From: Lachnospiraceae bacterium
GTDB lineage: Bacteria; Bacteroidota; Bacteroidia; Bacteroidales; Muribaculaceae
Direction of reading: 5' to 3'
Assembly: GCA_023663655.1 (NCBI GenBank)
Contig: JAMPGZ010000013.1
Span: 1-58,895 of the forward strand
Length of the DNA stretch: 58,895 bases
A program made the position numbers and the translations under genes. Positions within the stretch are counted from its first letter, which is position 1, and the number at the start of each line of letters is the position of its first letter. Below the pieces are notes generated by a model. It was given only the letters and a program-made list of their open reading frames with translations, was not told the DNA's origin and searched no databases. Below, one piece after another: positions 31,157 to 39,136 of the stretch.

Positions 31157-32637
31157 TCAAGCTACTTTACATCGACCTCTTTTGCGGCGCCGGCGGCACA
31201 TCCACCGGCGTTAATTCTGCCCGTCTGGGAGGTGAGCAGTGCGCGAAAGTGATAGCCTGCGTCAATCACGATGAAAAGGCAATCGCCTCCCACCGTTCTA
31301 ACCACCCGGAAGCACTACACTTTACCGAGGACATCCGCACCTTCAATCTTGGACCACTCATAAAACACCTCTACCAACAGCGGGCACTCTATCCCGATGC
31401 AAAGGTCGTTCTATGGGCATCGTTGGAATGCACCAATTTCAGCAAGGCGAAAGGCGGTCAGCCGCGAGATGCTGACAGCCGTACACTCGCCGAGCATCTA
31501 TTCCGCTACATCCACGCCATAGATCCCGACTTCATTCAGATTGAGAATGTTTCCGAATTCATGAGCTGGGGCGATATGGATGAGAACGGGCGACCTATAA
31601 GCATGGATAAGGGACGGCTTTACATTCGGTGGGTCAACAACGTCATGTCTTGCGGCTATGAGTTTGAGCATAGAATACTAAACGCGGCTGACTATGGGGC
31701 ATACACGATGCGTAAGCGGTTCTTCGGTATTTTCGCAAAAAGAGGACTGCCGATCTCATTTCCTGAACCGACTCACGCAAAGGGTGGCAGGAAAACAAAA
31801 AAGCCATGGCACGCGGTCAAGGAGGTTCTTGACTTGGATGACGAGGGCAAATCCATATTCAACCGCCGCCGCCCTCTATCCGAGAAAACGCTGCTGCGCA
31901 TCTATGCCGGATTGGTAAAGTTCGTGGCAGGAGGGAAAGACGCTTTCATCATCAAGTGGAATTCGATAAACCAAAAGACCGGCAAATATATTCCGCCGGA
32001 TCTTGAAGACCCGTGCCCGACGGTTGCCTGCCAGAATCGCCTCGGGCTTGCAAAAGTGGTGTTCCTATCCAAACAGTTCAGCGGTCATCCCGACAGTAAA
32101 AACATCTCGATTGATGAACCGGCTGGCACAATAACTTGCAAAGACCATCATGCCATTATCACTTGCAATAGGTTCGTCAGTATGCAGTATGGCAACAGTT
32201 CCGCAATGTCGTTGGATGAGCCTACCGGATGCGTGGTCACACGACCAAAACAAAGCCTCGTGACGGTTAATCGCTTCATCATGAATCCGCAATACGCTTC
32301 CAAGGGCGGCTCCGTAGATAATCCGTGTTTCACACTCATAGCGAGCATGAACAAACGTCCTCCATATCTGGTAACAACCAAGTCAGGTGAGGTGGGCATT
32401 GAAATCTATGATACCGATTCGCCGATGACGGTCAAAATAAAGGAATTCATGGCGATGTACGGCATCGGTGAAATAAAAGTGCGTATGTTCAAAGTTGAGG
32501 AGCTGCTTCAAATTCAAGGCTTCCCAAAAGACTACATACTGCTTGGCAATCAGGAGGACAAACAAAAATTTATCGGTAACGCAGTAGAGGTCAATATGGC
32601 TCGTGCCCTCTGTGAATCTCTCGCATCAGCAGTATAG
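31153..32637 (+). CDS. dcm: C5-cytosine DNA methyltransferase
   Basis: A 494-residue m5C methyltransferase. Motif I DLFCGAGGTSTG (~residues 8-19), motif IV SLECTNFSKAKGG with the catalytic Cys (~90; Glu replaces the usual Pro before it), motif VI IENVSEFM, motif VIII MRKRFFGI and motif X GNAVEVNMARAL are in order, with a ~200-residue target-recognition region. It has no partner restriction enzyme nearby, so it is an orphan that likely protects phage DNA. It might also make 5mC for further modification by the glycosyltransferase encoded at 22.4 kb. The start is fixed by the ATGA overlap. Confidence 0.9.
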   Translation: MIKLLYIDLFCGAGGTSTGVNSARLGGEQCAKVIACVNHDEKAIASHRSNHPEALHFTEDIRTFNLGPLIKHLYQQRALYPDAKVVLWASLECTNFSKAKGGQPRDADSRTLAEHLFRYIHAIDPDFIQIENVSEFMSWGDMDENGRPISMDKGRLYIRWVNNVMSCGYEFEHRILNAADYGAYTMRKRFFGIFAKRGLPISFPEPTHAKGGRKTKKPWHAVKEVLDLDDEGKSIFNRRRPLSEKTLLRIYAGLVKFVAGGKDAFIIKWNSINQKTGKYIPPDLEDPCPTVACQNRLGLAKVVFLSKQFSGHPDSKNISIDEPAGTITCKDHHAIITCNRFVSMQYGNSSAMSLDEPTGCVVTRPKQSLVTVNRFIMNPQYASKGGSVDNPCFTLIASMNKRPPYLVTTKSGEVGIEIYDTDSPMTVKIKEFMAMYGIGEIKVRMFKVEELLQIQGFPKDYILLGNQEDKQKFIGNAVEVNMARALCESLASAV

Positions 32638-32639
32638 CA

Positions 32640-32876
32640 ATGGCAACACCAGAAGGCAATGGACTTGTCAGCATCAACGGCAAGCCACAAAAAGAGCGAG
32701 GCTTTTTCTGTATGCAGCTTGTGGCATATCTTGATGAGGAGGCCGAAATGGGCACGGAGTTTTATGAGGTACTATGGCACGAGCGGTTTGAAGCGGCCAA
32801 GCGAGGGGAGTGTCCATATCGGGACAAATGCCCCATTTACAAACGAACAGTAGAAAAATACCAAAATCCCTATTAA
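32640..32876 (+). CDS. Small Cys-containing protein
   Basis: A 78-residue protein (MATPEGNGLVSINGKPQKER) with a CPYRDKCPIYK pair of cysteines near the C-terminus that may bind metal. It lies 2 nt after the methyltransferase. Function unknown. Confidence 0.55.
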   Translation: MATPEGNGLVSINGKPQKERGFFCMQLVAYLDEEAEMGTEFYEVLWHERFEAAKRGECPYRDKCPIYKRTVEKYQNPY

Positions 32877-32878
32877 TA

Positions 32879-33145
32879 ATGGAAGAATCAAAAAACAAAC
32901 CCACCAAGCGTGAGCGATTTGCCAAGATAGGCAAGGTCATCGCAGAAGTAGCAACGGCACTGATTAGCACAATCTTCAGTGCCGTTGTCGTAGTTATCCT
33001 CTACATCCTGTACATCCCCTTTGCGGTAGGGCGTGCATTATTCAACCGCAACGCCATTCGCGGCTTCTATTCCGACGTGTTCTATGCCGTGGATGGAATC
33101 AATCAACGCATCCGCAAGAGGGAGAAGGTGGAGAATGAGAGATAA
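32879..33145 (+). CDS. Small membrane protein
   Basis: An 88-residue protein with one strong hydrophobic helix (ALISTIFSAVVVVILYILYI) between charged ends (KNKPTKRERF and IRKREKVENER). It could be a holin-like or exclusion protein; unknown. An in-frame ATG at 32810 overlaps the previous gene and is less likely. Confidence 0.6.
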   Translation: MEESKNKPTKRERFAKIGKVIAEVATALISTIFSAVVVVILYILYIPFAVGRALFNRNAIRGFYSDVFYAVDGINQRIRKREKVENER

Positions 33146-33254
33146 GCGATTAAAGTTTTTGATTCGCAGCTCTGAATCGAATTCCATTGGAGTGATAAAC
33201 GAGTTGCAGACAAGACTTGGACCCGAACACGCCAAAGATGCATATGGCTTATGA
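33135..33254 (+). CDS. Very small basic protein
   Basis: A 39-residue ORF (MRDKRLKFLIRSSESNSIGV) overlapping the preceding gene by 11 nt and the following one by 4 nt (ATGA). Support comes only from its tight overlaps in the gene train. Confidence 0.4.
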   Translation: MRDKRLKFLIRSSESNSIGVINELQTRLGPEHAKDAYGL

Positions 33255-33574
33255 AAATCTACATATCCCTGCCGATTTCCGGTTTCAATATCGCTCGATG
33301 TAAGGAACGTGCCGATGGAGTTAAACTCATTATAGAACGCAAAGGGCATGAGGCAATCACGCCCTTTGACGTTTGCCCTGATTCCGATAAACCTTACTCC
33401 TATTGCATGGGAAGAGACATAGAGGCTCTTCTGGAATGTGACGCTATATTGCGGTGCGCCGGTTGGAGCAACTCCAAAGGGTGCGCGCTTGAGTCAGAGT
33501 GTGCTTATATATATCACAAGAAAATATTCAATCACGTCAACGAAATAAAACCAATCAAAAACAAACAGTCATGA
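33251..33574 (+). CDS. DUF4406 nucleotide-sugar-type hydrolase/transferase
   Basis: A 107-residue DUF4406 protein, related in fold to nucleoside 2-deoxyribosyltransferases. KIYISLPISGFNIARCKERA, ITPFDVCPDSDKPYSYCMGR and AILRCAGWSNSKGCALESEC are the family signatures, with the Asp and Glu positions expected of the active site. The substrate is likely a (deoxy)nucleotide; in phages this may feed modified-nucleotide or salvage metabolism, unproven here. Confidence 0.8.
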   Translation: MKIYISLPISGFNIARCKERADGVKLIIERKGHEAITPFDVCPDSDKPYSYCMGRDIEALLECDAILRCAGWSNSKGCALESECAYIYHKKIFNHVNEIKPIKNKQS

Positions 33575-33765
33575 AGAATCCGTTTTTATATAGTTGTGTC
33601 ATGCCGGTTCTCCTGCTCGTGGCGTTCATCGTTCTCTAGTTGTGTAAAGTAATCGCATGGTCATGGTGGTGGGTGCTGGCTCCTGTTTGGATGCCAGTGG
33701 CTCTTGTGTCGCTCTTCGCCGTGACCTCATTCACCTACCTTTGGCTAAAGACGCGTAAAAGCTAA
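33571..33765 (+). pseudogene. Two-helix membrane protein interrupted by an amber codon
   Basis: ATG 33571 (ATGA overlap) opens KNPFLYSCVMPVLLLVAFIV, a hydrophobic helix, then TAG at 33637-33639. The same frame continues without another stop for 41 codons (IAWSWWWVLAPVWMPVALVS ... YLWLKTRKS) to TAA 33763-33765. Both halves are clearly membrane segments, so the frame looks like one 64-codon protein with an in-frame amber. It may be a recent nonsense mutation, a site of readthrough, or two proteins with a TTG restart at 33640. TAG is used as a normal stop elsewhere, so wholesale recoding is unlikely. Confidence 0.55.
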
Positions 33766-33784
33766 GCCGTTAGCAATTCGTGGA

Positions 33785-33803
33785 ATTGTCAAGTGCTGAC
33801 AAT
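33785..33803. promoter_or_regulatory. Inverted repeat before late promoter
   Basis: ATTGTCA (33785-33791) and TGACAAT (33797-33803), a 7-bp perfect inverted repeat with a 5-nt spacer between the small-gene train and the first late promoter. It may be an operator or a weak terminator. Confidence 0.4.
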
Positions 33804-33844
33804 ACAGCGATTTAGTAATATTCGGGATTTCAGGAATTTGCCGA

Positions 33845-33878
33845 TTTGGATATTCGATTCTTTTTAGCAATATATTTG
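33845..33878 (+). promoter_or_regulatory. Late-region promoter 1
   Basis: TTTG (33845-33848), exactly 22 nt, then TATATTTG (33871-33878), matching the Bacteroidota consensus. The same 22-nt spacing occurs at 39084-39117 and 53009-53042. It would drive 33907 onward. Confidence 0.65.
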
Positions 33879-33906
33879 CGGTCATCATCAATAAACATCA
33901 TCAGAT

Positions 33907-34533
33907 ATGACCCGTGCCGAAGACAGGATATATCCAAGCGACAACGAGCTTGAGATTCCGAATTTATTGTTGGAGCGGCAACCCCGCAATGGACTGCTCC
34001 TTCCTTTTGCCGGGTGGGGAGTGACCCCACGTGCCCGCCGAGGAATAGCCACATATCACTTCTATGTCGACGACTACCGATTCACCAACATTTGGCAACG
34101 CCCGGAGCGACTGGTGCAAAGTGGTTGTCAGGAAGCGGTGGAGCCTAACTTCTCGCTGTTCCAGACCACGCCAATAGCCTACGGACTGCAACTCCTGTAC
34201 AAAAAGCGTTGGATAGCACGATGGCTTCAGGAGTGCGGTGTCCGTGTATGGGTTGACCTCAACGTGGCGCCCAAGTTCCGTGAGTTGAATAAGCTCGGAG
34301 TGCCGAAAGGTTATAACGCTTTTGCGACTCGCGGTCACGAGGGAGAGTTGTGTCATCTGGAAGCAGAATGGCAAATCGCAAAAGAGATTTCCGGAGTGGA
34401 AACGCCGAATATGATTGTTTATGGCGGCGGAGAATCGTGTAAATCTTATTGCAGACAACGAGGGATAATCTACGTTGACCCTTACCAAGTGGACCAACGC
34501 AACAGCCGCAAGGAGGAGGCCAACAATGGCTAA
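33907..34533 (+). CDS. DUF4417 protein
   Basis: A 208-residue DUF4417 protein. NLLLERQPRNGLLLPFAGWG, HFYVDDYRFTNIWQRPERL, LFQTTPIAYGLQLLYKKRWI and GVRVWVDLNVAPKFRELN are typical. The family is common in phages and mobile elements and its biochemical role is unknown. The gene starts the late region behind promoter 33845-33878 and overlaps the next gene by 8 nt. Confidence 0.8.
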   Translation: MTRAEDRIYPSDNELEIPNLLLERQPRNGLLLPFAGWGVTPRARRGIATYHFYVDDYRFTNIWQRPERLVQSGCQEAVEPNFSLFQTTPIAYGLQLLYKKRWIARWLQECGVRVWVDLNVAPKFRELNKLGVPKGYNAFATRGHEGELCHLEAEWQIAKEISGVETPNMIVYGGGESCKSYCRQRGIIYVDPYQVDQRNSRKEEANNG

Positions 34534-35026
34534 GGACGCAGGCAGTACAAGAGCATCAAAGTGGGAGGGAGACCTCTACACCGTTGATGGCGTACGTCAC
34601 GAGTACGGAGATTTGCCTCGTGCCCGTCAAGAAGTTATTCAGCAGACCAAAAAAGAGGTTATAAAGGAGATGAAAGCGAATCTCAAAGATAAGTCAGTTG
34701 ATTTGATGGCAGACGGAGAACGCTTACACGTTACATTTCCTGGAAGTGGTATTGAACACGTTGCCAACGACGCTATGCTGACGTTGAGCGGGAAATATTT
34801 CAGTAGGTCATCAATGGTTCACATAGATAAGATTTTGGCTCAATCTACTTATGTTCCGACATCTCACGAATTATATAAAACCCGTGATGATGGTAAAACT
34901 AAGTTCTTCCGATACCAAGACAGTCAAGGTAGAGGCGTGTATTTTGGAATAGCTCAAGATAATAATGGGCCTAAAGGTGCGACGCGACACTTCCTTTATA
35001 CCGTTACTGACAAAGTGAAAAAATAG
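34526..35026 (+). CDS. Possible phage nuclease-domain (barnase/EndoU-like) protein
   Basis: A 166-residue protein starting MAKDAGSTRASKWEGDLYTV. The C-terminal ~90 residues (SGIEHVANDAMLTLSGKYFS, then IDKILAQSTYVPTSHELY and FFRYQDSQGRGVYFGIAQD) resemble the phage Barnase-EndoU-ColicinE5/D-RelE-like nuclease domains found in polyvalent and head-morphogenesis proteins. A helical region (RQEVIQQTKKEVIKEMKANL) links it to the N-terminus. The fit is by pattern only. If real it may be an RNase effector injected or released late. A structured RNA follows immediately. Confidence 0.45.
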   Translation: MAKDAGSTRASKWEGDLYTVDGVRHEYGDLPRARQEVIQQTKKEVIKEMKANLKDKSVDLMADGERLHVTFPGSGIEHVANDAMLTLSGKYFSRSSMVHIDKILAQSTYVPTSHELYKTRDDGKTKFFRYQDSQGRGVYFGIAQDNNGPKGATRHFLYTVTDKVKK

Positions 35027-35029
35027 AAA

Positions 35030-35156
35030 GGCAACCTCCCTACATGGAATATCAATCCAGCGTGAGGTTGCCGAAACATAACGACCGCTTCAATAAGCGT
35101 GGCTCTTGAAGATCGGAAACACATTACATTCCACGGATAAAACCGCTTTCGTTATG
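35030..35156 (+). ncRNA. Structured RNA element upstream of the epimerase
   Basis: GGCAACCTC (35030-35038) pairs with GAGGTTGCC (35064-35072). An 8-bp helix CATAACGA/TCGTTATG (35077-35084 with 35149-35156) then encloses smaller hairpins: CGCTT-CAAT-AAGCG (35086-35099) and GGAA/TTCC (35115-35132). The result is a hairpin plus a multibranch junction in a gene-free stretch of 165 nt. There is no T-run, so it is not a simple terminator. A riboswitch-like leader or a small RNA, possibly paired with the preceding nuclease-like gene, is conceivable. Confidence 0.55.
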
Positions 35157-35191
35157 CAAAATTACTCATTTTTAACGAACTAAACAAACCA

Positions 35192-36028
35192 ATGAAAGTA
35201 ATAATCACCGGCAGCGAGGGATTTATCGGCAGTGCCCTCTCGCTCGCCTTACAAAAGCGAGGCATCGAGGTCATAGGCATCGACCGGAAGAACGGTCAGG
35301 AAGCCGCCGACATCGCCAAATATATGCCCGATGACCTTGATGCGGTGTTTCACCTCGCCGCACAGACTTCCGTTTTCAACACGGATTTGATTCAGATCCG
35401 CAAAGACAACATAGACTCGTTCATGGCGGTGGTTGAAGCCTGTGCCAACCATCCCAATAAACCGAAGCTGGTGTATGCCTCGTCATCCACGGCAAATCCG
35501 CCGAATACGACATCACTCTACGGTATCACGAAGCATTTCGCCGAGGAGTATGCCCGAATTTACCTGCCCTCCGCCACCGGCGCACGCCTGCATAACGTAT
35601 ATGGTCCAAATCCGCGTCAAGGTACTCTTCTTTGGTGTCTGATGAATCAAGACCGCGTAACCATATACAACGATGGCAGGAACGTGCGCCATTTCACCTA
35701 CATTGATGATGTGGTGGAGGGGTTGCTATATGCCTATGGATGCCATCTGCCGCTCATCAACATCGCCAATCCCGAAGAGGCATCGGTCCTCAACTACGCT
35801 CTCGGTCTTGACACCGCCCTGCATGAAGCCCGGATGCTCAACATCGGCGGCGACATAGGCATGCACGCAATCCTCAATTTAGTTCCGGAAATTCGGGAGA
35901 AAGACCGATTCGAGCAAGCCATTGACACACAAATTCCGATAGTTCCATTGGATTACACCTCGGTTCATGACGGACTGCTCAAAGTCGCGATTGATTTCTA
36001 CAAAGGCAAACTCTCCAAAGACAACTGA
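35192..36028 (+). CDS. NAD-dependent sugar-nucleotide epimerase/dehydratase
   Basis: A 278-residue extended-SDR enzyme. TGSEGFIGSALSLAL carries the GxxGxxG NAD-binding motif, SSSTANPP the catalytic Ser region and YGITK the YxxxK pair (~residues 110-114). RHFTYIDDVVEG is typical of GalE/RmlB-like enzymes. It would make or interconvert a nucleotide sugar. In a phage that also encodes a putative DNA glycosyltransferase it may supply the donor; alternatively it alters host surface sugars. The long leader is structured RNA. Confidence 0.8.
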   Translation: MKVIITGSEGFIGSALSLALQKRGIEVIGIDRKNGQEAADIAKYMPDDLDAVFHLAAQTSVFNTDLIQIRKDNIDSFMAVVEACANHPNKPKLVYASSSTANPPNTTSLYGITKHFAEEYARIYLPSATGARLHNVYGPNPRQGTLLWCLMNQDRVTIYNDGRNVRHFTYIDDVVEGLLYAYGCHLPLINIANPEEASVLNYALGLDTALHEARMLNIGGDIGMHAILNLVPEIREKDRFEQAIDTQIPIVPLDYTSVHDGLLKVAIDFYKGKLSKDN

Positions 36029-36319
36029 CAAATGGCTTCCACAAACAGCAATTTCAGGACTATCGCCCCCTCGCTGAGAGCGGTGAAAGGCTTTAGACGG
36101 CTCCTATCGGGCTGCTATGGCTATTTCACCGCCTTTCTCCAAAAAATTTTCAAAAGCGGGAGAAAGAAAAAGCAGCATCACAAACTTTCCCTATTTCTCG
36201 ATATCTTTAACAGCTGCAATCCGTTCATGCTTCTTTTTAAATGGCTCATATCGTAAAATACAATTTCATTCCCGAATTATATACAATATCCATCACGGAT
36301 TATATAACCACATCAAACT
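36029..36319. other. Gap of 290 bases with only a doubtful ORF
   Basis: Between the epimerase and small terminase one frame is open from ATG 36032 to 36256 (74 codons, MASTNSNFRTIAPSLRAVKG...), basic and hydrophobic with no recognisable family; another overlapping frame is open at 36117-36353. Neither is convincing. No strong promoter, terminator or repeat is visible. Confidence 0.35.
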
Positions 36320-36862
36320 ATGGCACGATCAACAAAAACATCTGACGGCATGACCGAAAAGCAAGAGCGTTTCTGCATTGAGTATGTCGATAACGGAGGC
36401 AACGCTTCCGAAGCATATCGCGTTTGTTATGACACCTCCAAGATGAAACCGGAGACCATCTGGGCGGCTGCAAGCAGGTTATTGGCAAATGTTAAGGTAA
36501 CTGCAAGGATTGAAGCTATCAAGCAGTCACGTGCCGACCGTGCCCAGCGAGGACGCGACATCATCAACAACACACTCCTTGACATCGTGGAAACAACCAC
36601 TGATGACCTCTATTACACCGATCCAAAGACCGGCAAGATGAAGACACGCTCACCTCAGCAACTCTCCAAGCGTGCCCGCAATGCCGTGAAACGCATGACA
36701 AACAACAATGGACGTGTGTCCTACGAGCTTCATGGGAAAGTTGAGGCGATAAAAGCCTATGCCGCCATCAACGGACTCAATGCCGCTCAGGAGGTAAATG
36801 TCAACAATCGAGGGAGTATGTTAGGGGAAATTCGCATAGGTTTTGATGATGATAGCGAGTGA
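36320..36862 (+). CDS. terS: Terminase small subunit
   Basis: A 180-residue terminase small subunit of the Terminase_2 type: MTEKQERFCIEYVDNGGNAS, then AYRVCYDTSKMKPETIWAAA and SRLLANVKVTARIEAIKQ, the HTH that recognises the packaging site. The C-terminal region oligomerises and contacts the large subunit. It is placed directly before terL, as usual. It probably binds a pac/cos site, possibly in the repeat region 36892-36980. Confidence 0.85.
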   Translation: MARSTKTSDGMTEKQERFCIEYVDNGGNASEAYRVCYDTSKMKPETIWAAASRLLANVKVTARIEAIKQSRADRAQRGRDIINNTLLDIVETTTDDLYYTDPKTGKMKTRSPQQLSKRARNAVKRMTNNNGRVSYELHGKVEAIKAYAAINGLNAAQEVNVNNRGSMLGEIRIGFDDDSE

Positions 36863-36891
36863 CGTAGTGAAAGCTAAATAGCCTAATATCG

Positions 36892-36980
36892 TTTCAAATT
36901 GTCATTTGAAGTGGAAAAATCCCCGAGAAAATACAAAACTACGTAAGCAAAATAGCTCCAAAACCTTTCAAACTGTCATT
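36892..36980. repeat. Direct and inverted repeats between terS and terL
   Basis: TTTCAAATTGTCATT (36892-36906) recurs with one change as TTTCAAACTGTCATT (36966-36980), 5 nt before the terL start. The first copy is also a palindrome TTCAAAT-TGTC-ATTTGAA (36893-36910). This 123-nt gap could hold a packaging site or an operator. Confidence 0.45.
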
Positions 36981-36985
36981 ATTGC

Positions 36986-39010
36986 ATGATTATCAACTTT
37001 AAGAAACTGAATCCGCTTGGATTCCACCTGCTGAAACTGTTCCAAGATCCGACAATCCGCCAGATAATTCTGATGGGAGGGTCATCGTCAGGCAAATCGT
37101 ACAGTGTGGCGGAGGTATTCCTGTTGATGGCATTTTACGAGGGCGAGGACCAGCTCGTGATGCGTAAGGTCGGAGCCAGTATAAAAGATTCAATCTATAC
37201 CTCGTTCAAAGCTGCCGCTGAACATCTCGGCATCTCTGACTTATTCCAATTCAAGGACGGGATCAAAGTGATCAAGTGCAAGTATAACGGCGCTGAGATC
37301 AAGTTCAAGGGTCTTGATGACTCAGAGAAGATTAAGGGCTTGGAGAGCATCAAGCGAGTGTTCATGGATGAATGGAACGAGTATGAGGAAAAGGACTACA
37401 AGCAGATGAAGCTCCGTTTGCGTGGCATGAAAGGTCAGCAGCTCGTGTTTGCCTTCAACCCTATCAAGGAAACGCACTGGATTAAAAAGAACGTATTTGA
37501 CAAAGAGGAGTGGCACGATGTTTCGATGGAGGTAGAGTTAGGCGGTGTCGAAATTCCCTCACAGCTTACCGAGGTGAAGTCCTACCGCATGAACGCGCCA
37601 AAAACGATGATGCACAAGCGTACCGGCGAAATAATTGAGCATCCATCCGACATTGCCATGCTCCAGACGACCTACCTCAATAACTTTTGGGTTGTCGGCT
37701 CTCCGGATGGAACTTATGGCTATTATGACGATCAGGCAATCGCCACCTTTGAGCATGACCGCATACACGACCCCGACTATTACAACGTGTATGCCTTAGG
37801 CGAATGGGGAGTTATCCGTACCGGCTCGGAGTATTTCCACGCGTTCAATCGGGGTCACCATTGCAAAGTCGTTGAGTACGACCCATCATTGCCCATTCAC
37901 ATCTCCGTCGATGACAACCGACTCCCTTATATCTCTTACACTTTTTGGCAAGTTGACTATTCCAACGGCATTCAACTCCGACAGTTCCACGAGATATGTG
38001 CCACAAGCCCGGATAACTCGGCAAAGAAGTCGGCGGTATTAGTAGCCAAGTATCTCCGTTCTATCGGCTATCAGGATAAAATCTATCTCCACGGTGACTG
38101 CACCACACGCAACGGCAACACCATAGATGACGAGGGGCGCAGCTTCCTTGACAAAGTAATATCCACTCTGACCGATGAGGGATTTGAGGTAGTGGATAAA
38201 GTCAGCAAGAGCAATCCATCCGTTCCTATGTCGGGAGAGTTCATCAACGCTATATATGAGTATGAATTTCCCGACATCAGAATCTTCATTGATGAGAACT
38301 GCGTCACCTCCATTGAGGATTATCTGTCGGTGCAGAAGGACGCCAACGGTGGAATTAACAAAACCAAAGTCAAAAATAAGATCACGATGCAGACCTATGA
38401 GGAACACGGGCACCTCTCCGACACTAAGCGATATATTGTGTGCGACATCTTGAATGTGCAGTTTGTGGAATACTCAAATAAACGCAAGCGTAACCTCTAT
38501 GCCAAAGATAATCTCATTCAGTTCTACAACCCGACCGCCGAAAACACATACAATGCCGAACTTGTCTATTGTATGCCCAATGTGGCTAACAAGTTCGTTA
38601 TGGTTCACGGAAAAAAATGCGGCGAACATTGGCACATAGTAGATGTCGCGTTCTTTGAGACCTCATCGACTGAGGACATCAAACAACGCCTTAACGCCAT
38701 CTCCTGTTCACCTACCTATCTTGAGGCAGGGAAACCTTACTATCCATTCGTGAGGGAGCTGAGGAGTGAGGTTGAGTACACGGTCAAAGTCATGCCGGAA
38801 GATGGAGATATAGACCGGCGCATAGCGGCAACGTCTGATTTCGTCAAGTCGAATATCAAATTCAACGAGAGTAAAGCGTCGGAGAGCGAAGAGTATTCAG
38901 CTTTCATGACATCGCTTCTGGACTACAACAAGGATTCCCAAAATAAGGAGGCAAGCGCTGTATTAAGCGGCTTTATAAAAGTCGCAATAAAATTCTTTTC
39001 AAACGGATGA
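36986..39010 (+). CDS. terL: Terminase large subunit
   Basis: A 674-residue packaging motor. Walker A MGGSSSGKS (~residues 29-37), Walker B RVFMDEWNE (~123-131) and the motor's FAFNPIKETHW are present. The C-terminal nuclease region follows (IHISVDDNRLPYISYTFWQV, with the acidic residues of an RNase H fold). It is longer than most TerL proteins (~450-600), with an extra ~130-residue C-terminal segment after NKRKRNLYAKDN. It translocates DNA into the prohead through the portal and cuts concatemers. Confidence 0.9.
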   Translation: MIINFKKLNPLGFHLLKLFQDPTIRQIILMGGSSSGKSYSVAEVFLLMAFYEGEDQLVMRKVGASIKDSIYTSFKAAAEHLGISDLFQFKDGIKVIKCKYNGAEIKFKGLDDSEKIKGLESIKRVFMDEWNEYEEKDYKQMKLRLRGMKGQQLVFAFNPIKETHWIKKNVFDKEEWHDVSMEVELGGVEIPSQLTEVKSYRMNAPKTMMHKRTGEIIEHPSDIAMLQTTYLNNFWVVGSPDGTYGYYDDQAIATFEHDRIHDPDYYNVYALGEWGVIRTGSEYFHAFNRGHHCKVVEYDPSLPIHISVDDNRLPYISYTFWQVDYSNGIQLRQFHEICATSPDNSAKKSAVLVAKYLRSIGYQDKIYLHGDCTTRNGNTIDDEGRSFLDKVISTLTDEGFEVVDKVSKSNPSVPMSGEFINAIYEYEFPDIRIFIDENCVTSIEDYLSVQKDANGGINKTKVKNKITMQTYEEHGHLSDTKRYIVCDILNVQFVEYSNKRKRNLYAKDNLIQFYNPTAENTYNAELVYCMPNVANKFVMVHGKKCGEHWHIVDVAFFETSSTEDIKQRLNAISCSPTYLEAGKPYYPFVRELRSEVEYTVKVMPEDGDIDRRIAATSDFVKSNIKFNESKASESEEYSAFMTSLLDYNKDSQNKEASAVLSGFIKVAIKFFSNG

Positions 39011-39062
39011 TTCGTGTAAATGGCGATATATCAATAAAATAAGCCCAAAAATCGCAGATTCT

Positions 39063-39080
39063 GAAAATCAAAGAATTTTC
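39063..39080. promoter_or_regulatory. Inverted repeat upstream of late promoter 2
   Basis: GAAAAT (39063-39068) and ATTTTC (39075-39080), a small perfect palindrome just before the -33 box of the late promoter. Its position parallels the larger inverted repeat at 52983-53018. Confidence 0.35.
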
Positions 39081-39083
39081 CAT

Positions 39084-39117
39084 TTTGAGAAACCGCTTGA
39101 TTAATGAGTTTACTTTG
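39084..39117 (+). promoter_or_regulatory. Late promoter 2 (head operon)
   Basis: TTTG (39084-39087), 22 nt, TTACTTTG (39110-39117). From CGCTTGATT to TTTGT it is almost identical to 53019-53043. Transcription should start near 39125, so the in-frame ATG at 39104 is not transcribed and ATG 39137 is the portal start. Confidence 0.6.
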
Positions 39118-39136
39118 TTCGCAAATCAAGACGGAT

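Noticed and set aside
33637-33639. Genome-wide amber recoding as in some crAss-like phages
   Set aside because: Many genes end normally at TAG (24158, 26067, 32637, 43713, 51575) with the next gene directly after; no tRNA with CTA anticodon was found.
36117-36353. Second ORF in the gap before terS
   Set aside because: Overlaps the terS start and has no plausible protein features.
39104-39136. ATG 39104 and ATG 53029 as starts giving MSLLC...
   Set aside because: Both ATGs lie inside a repeated promoter (TTTG-N22-TTACTTTG) upstream of the predicted transcription start; the shared N-terminus is explained by shared promoter DNA.
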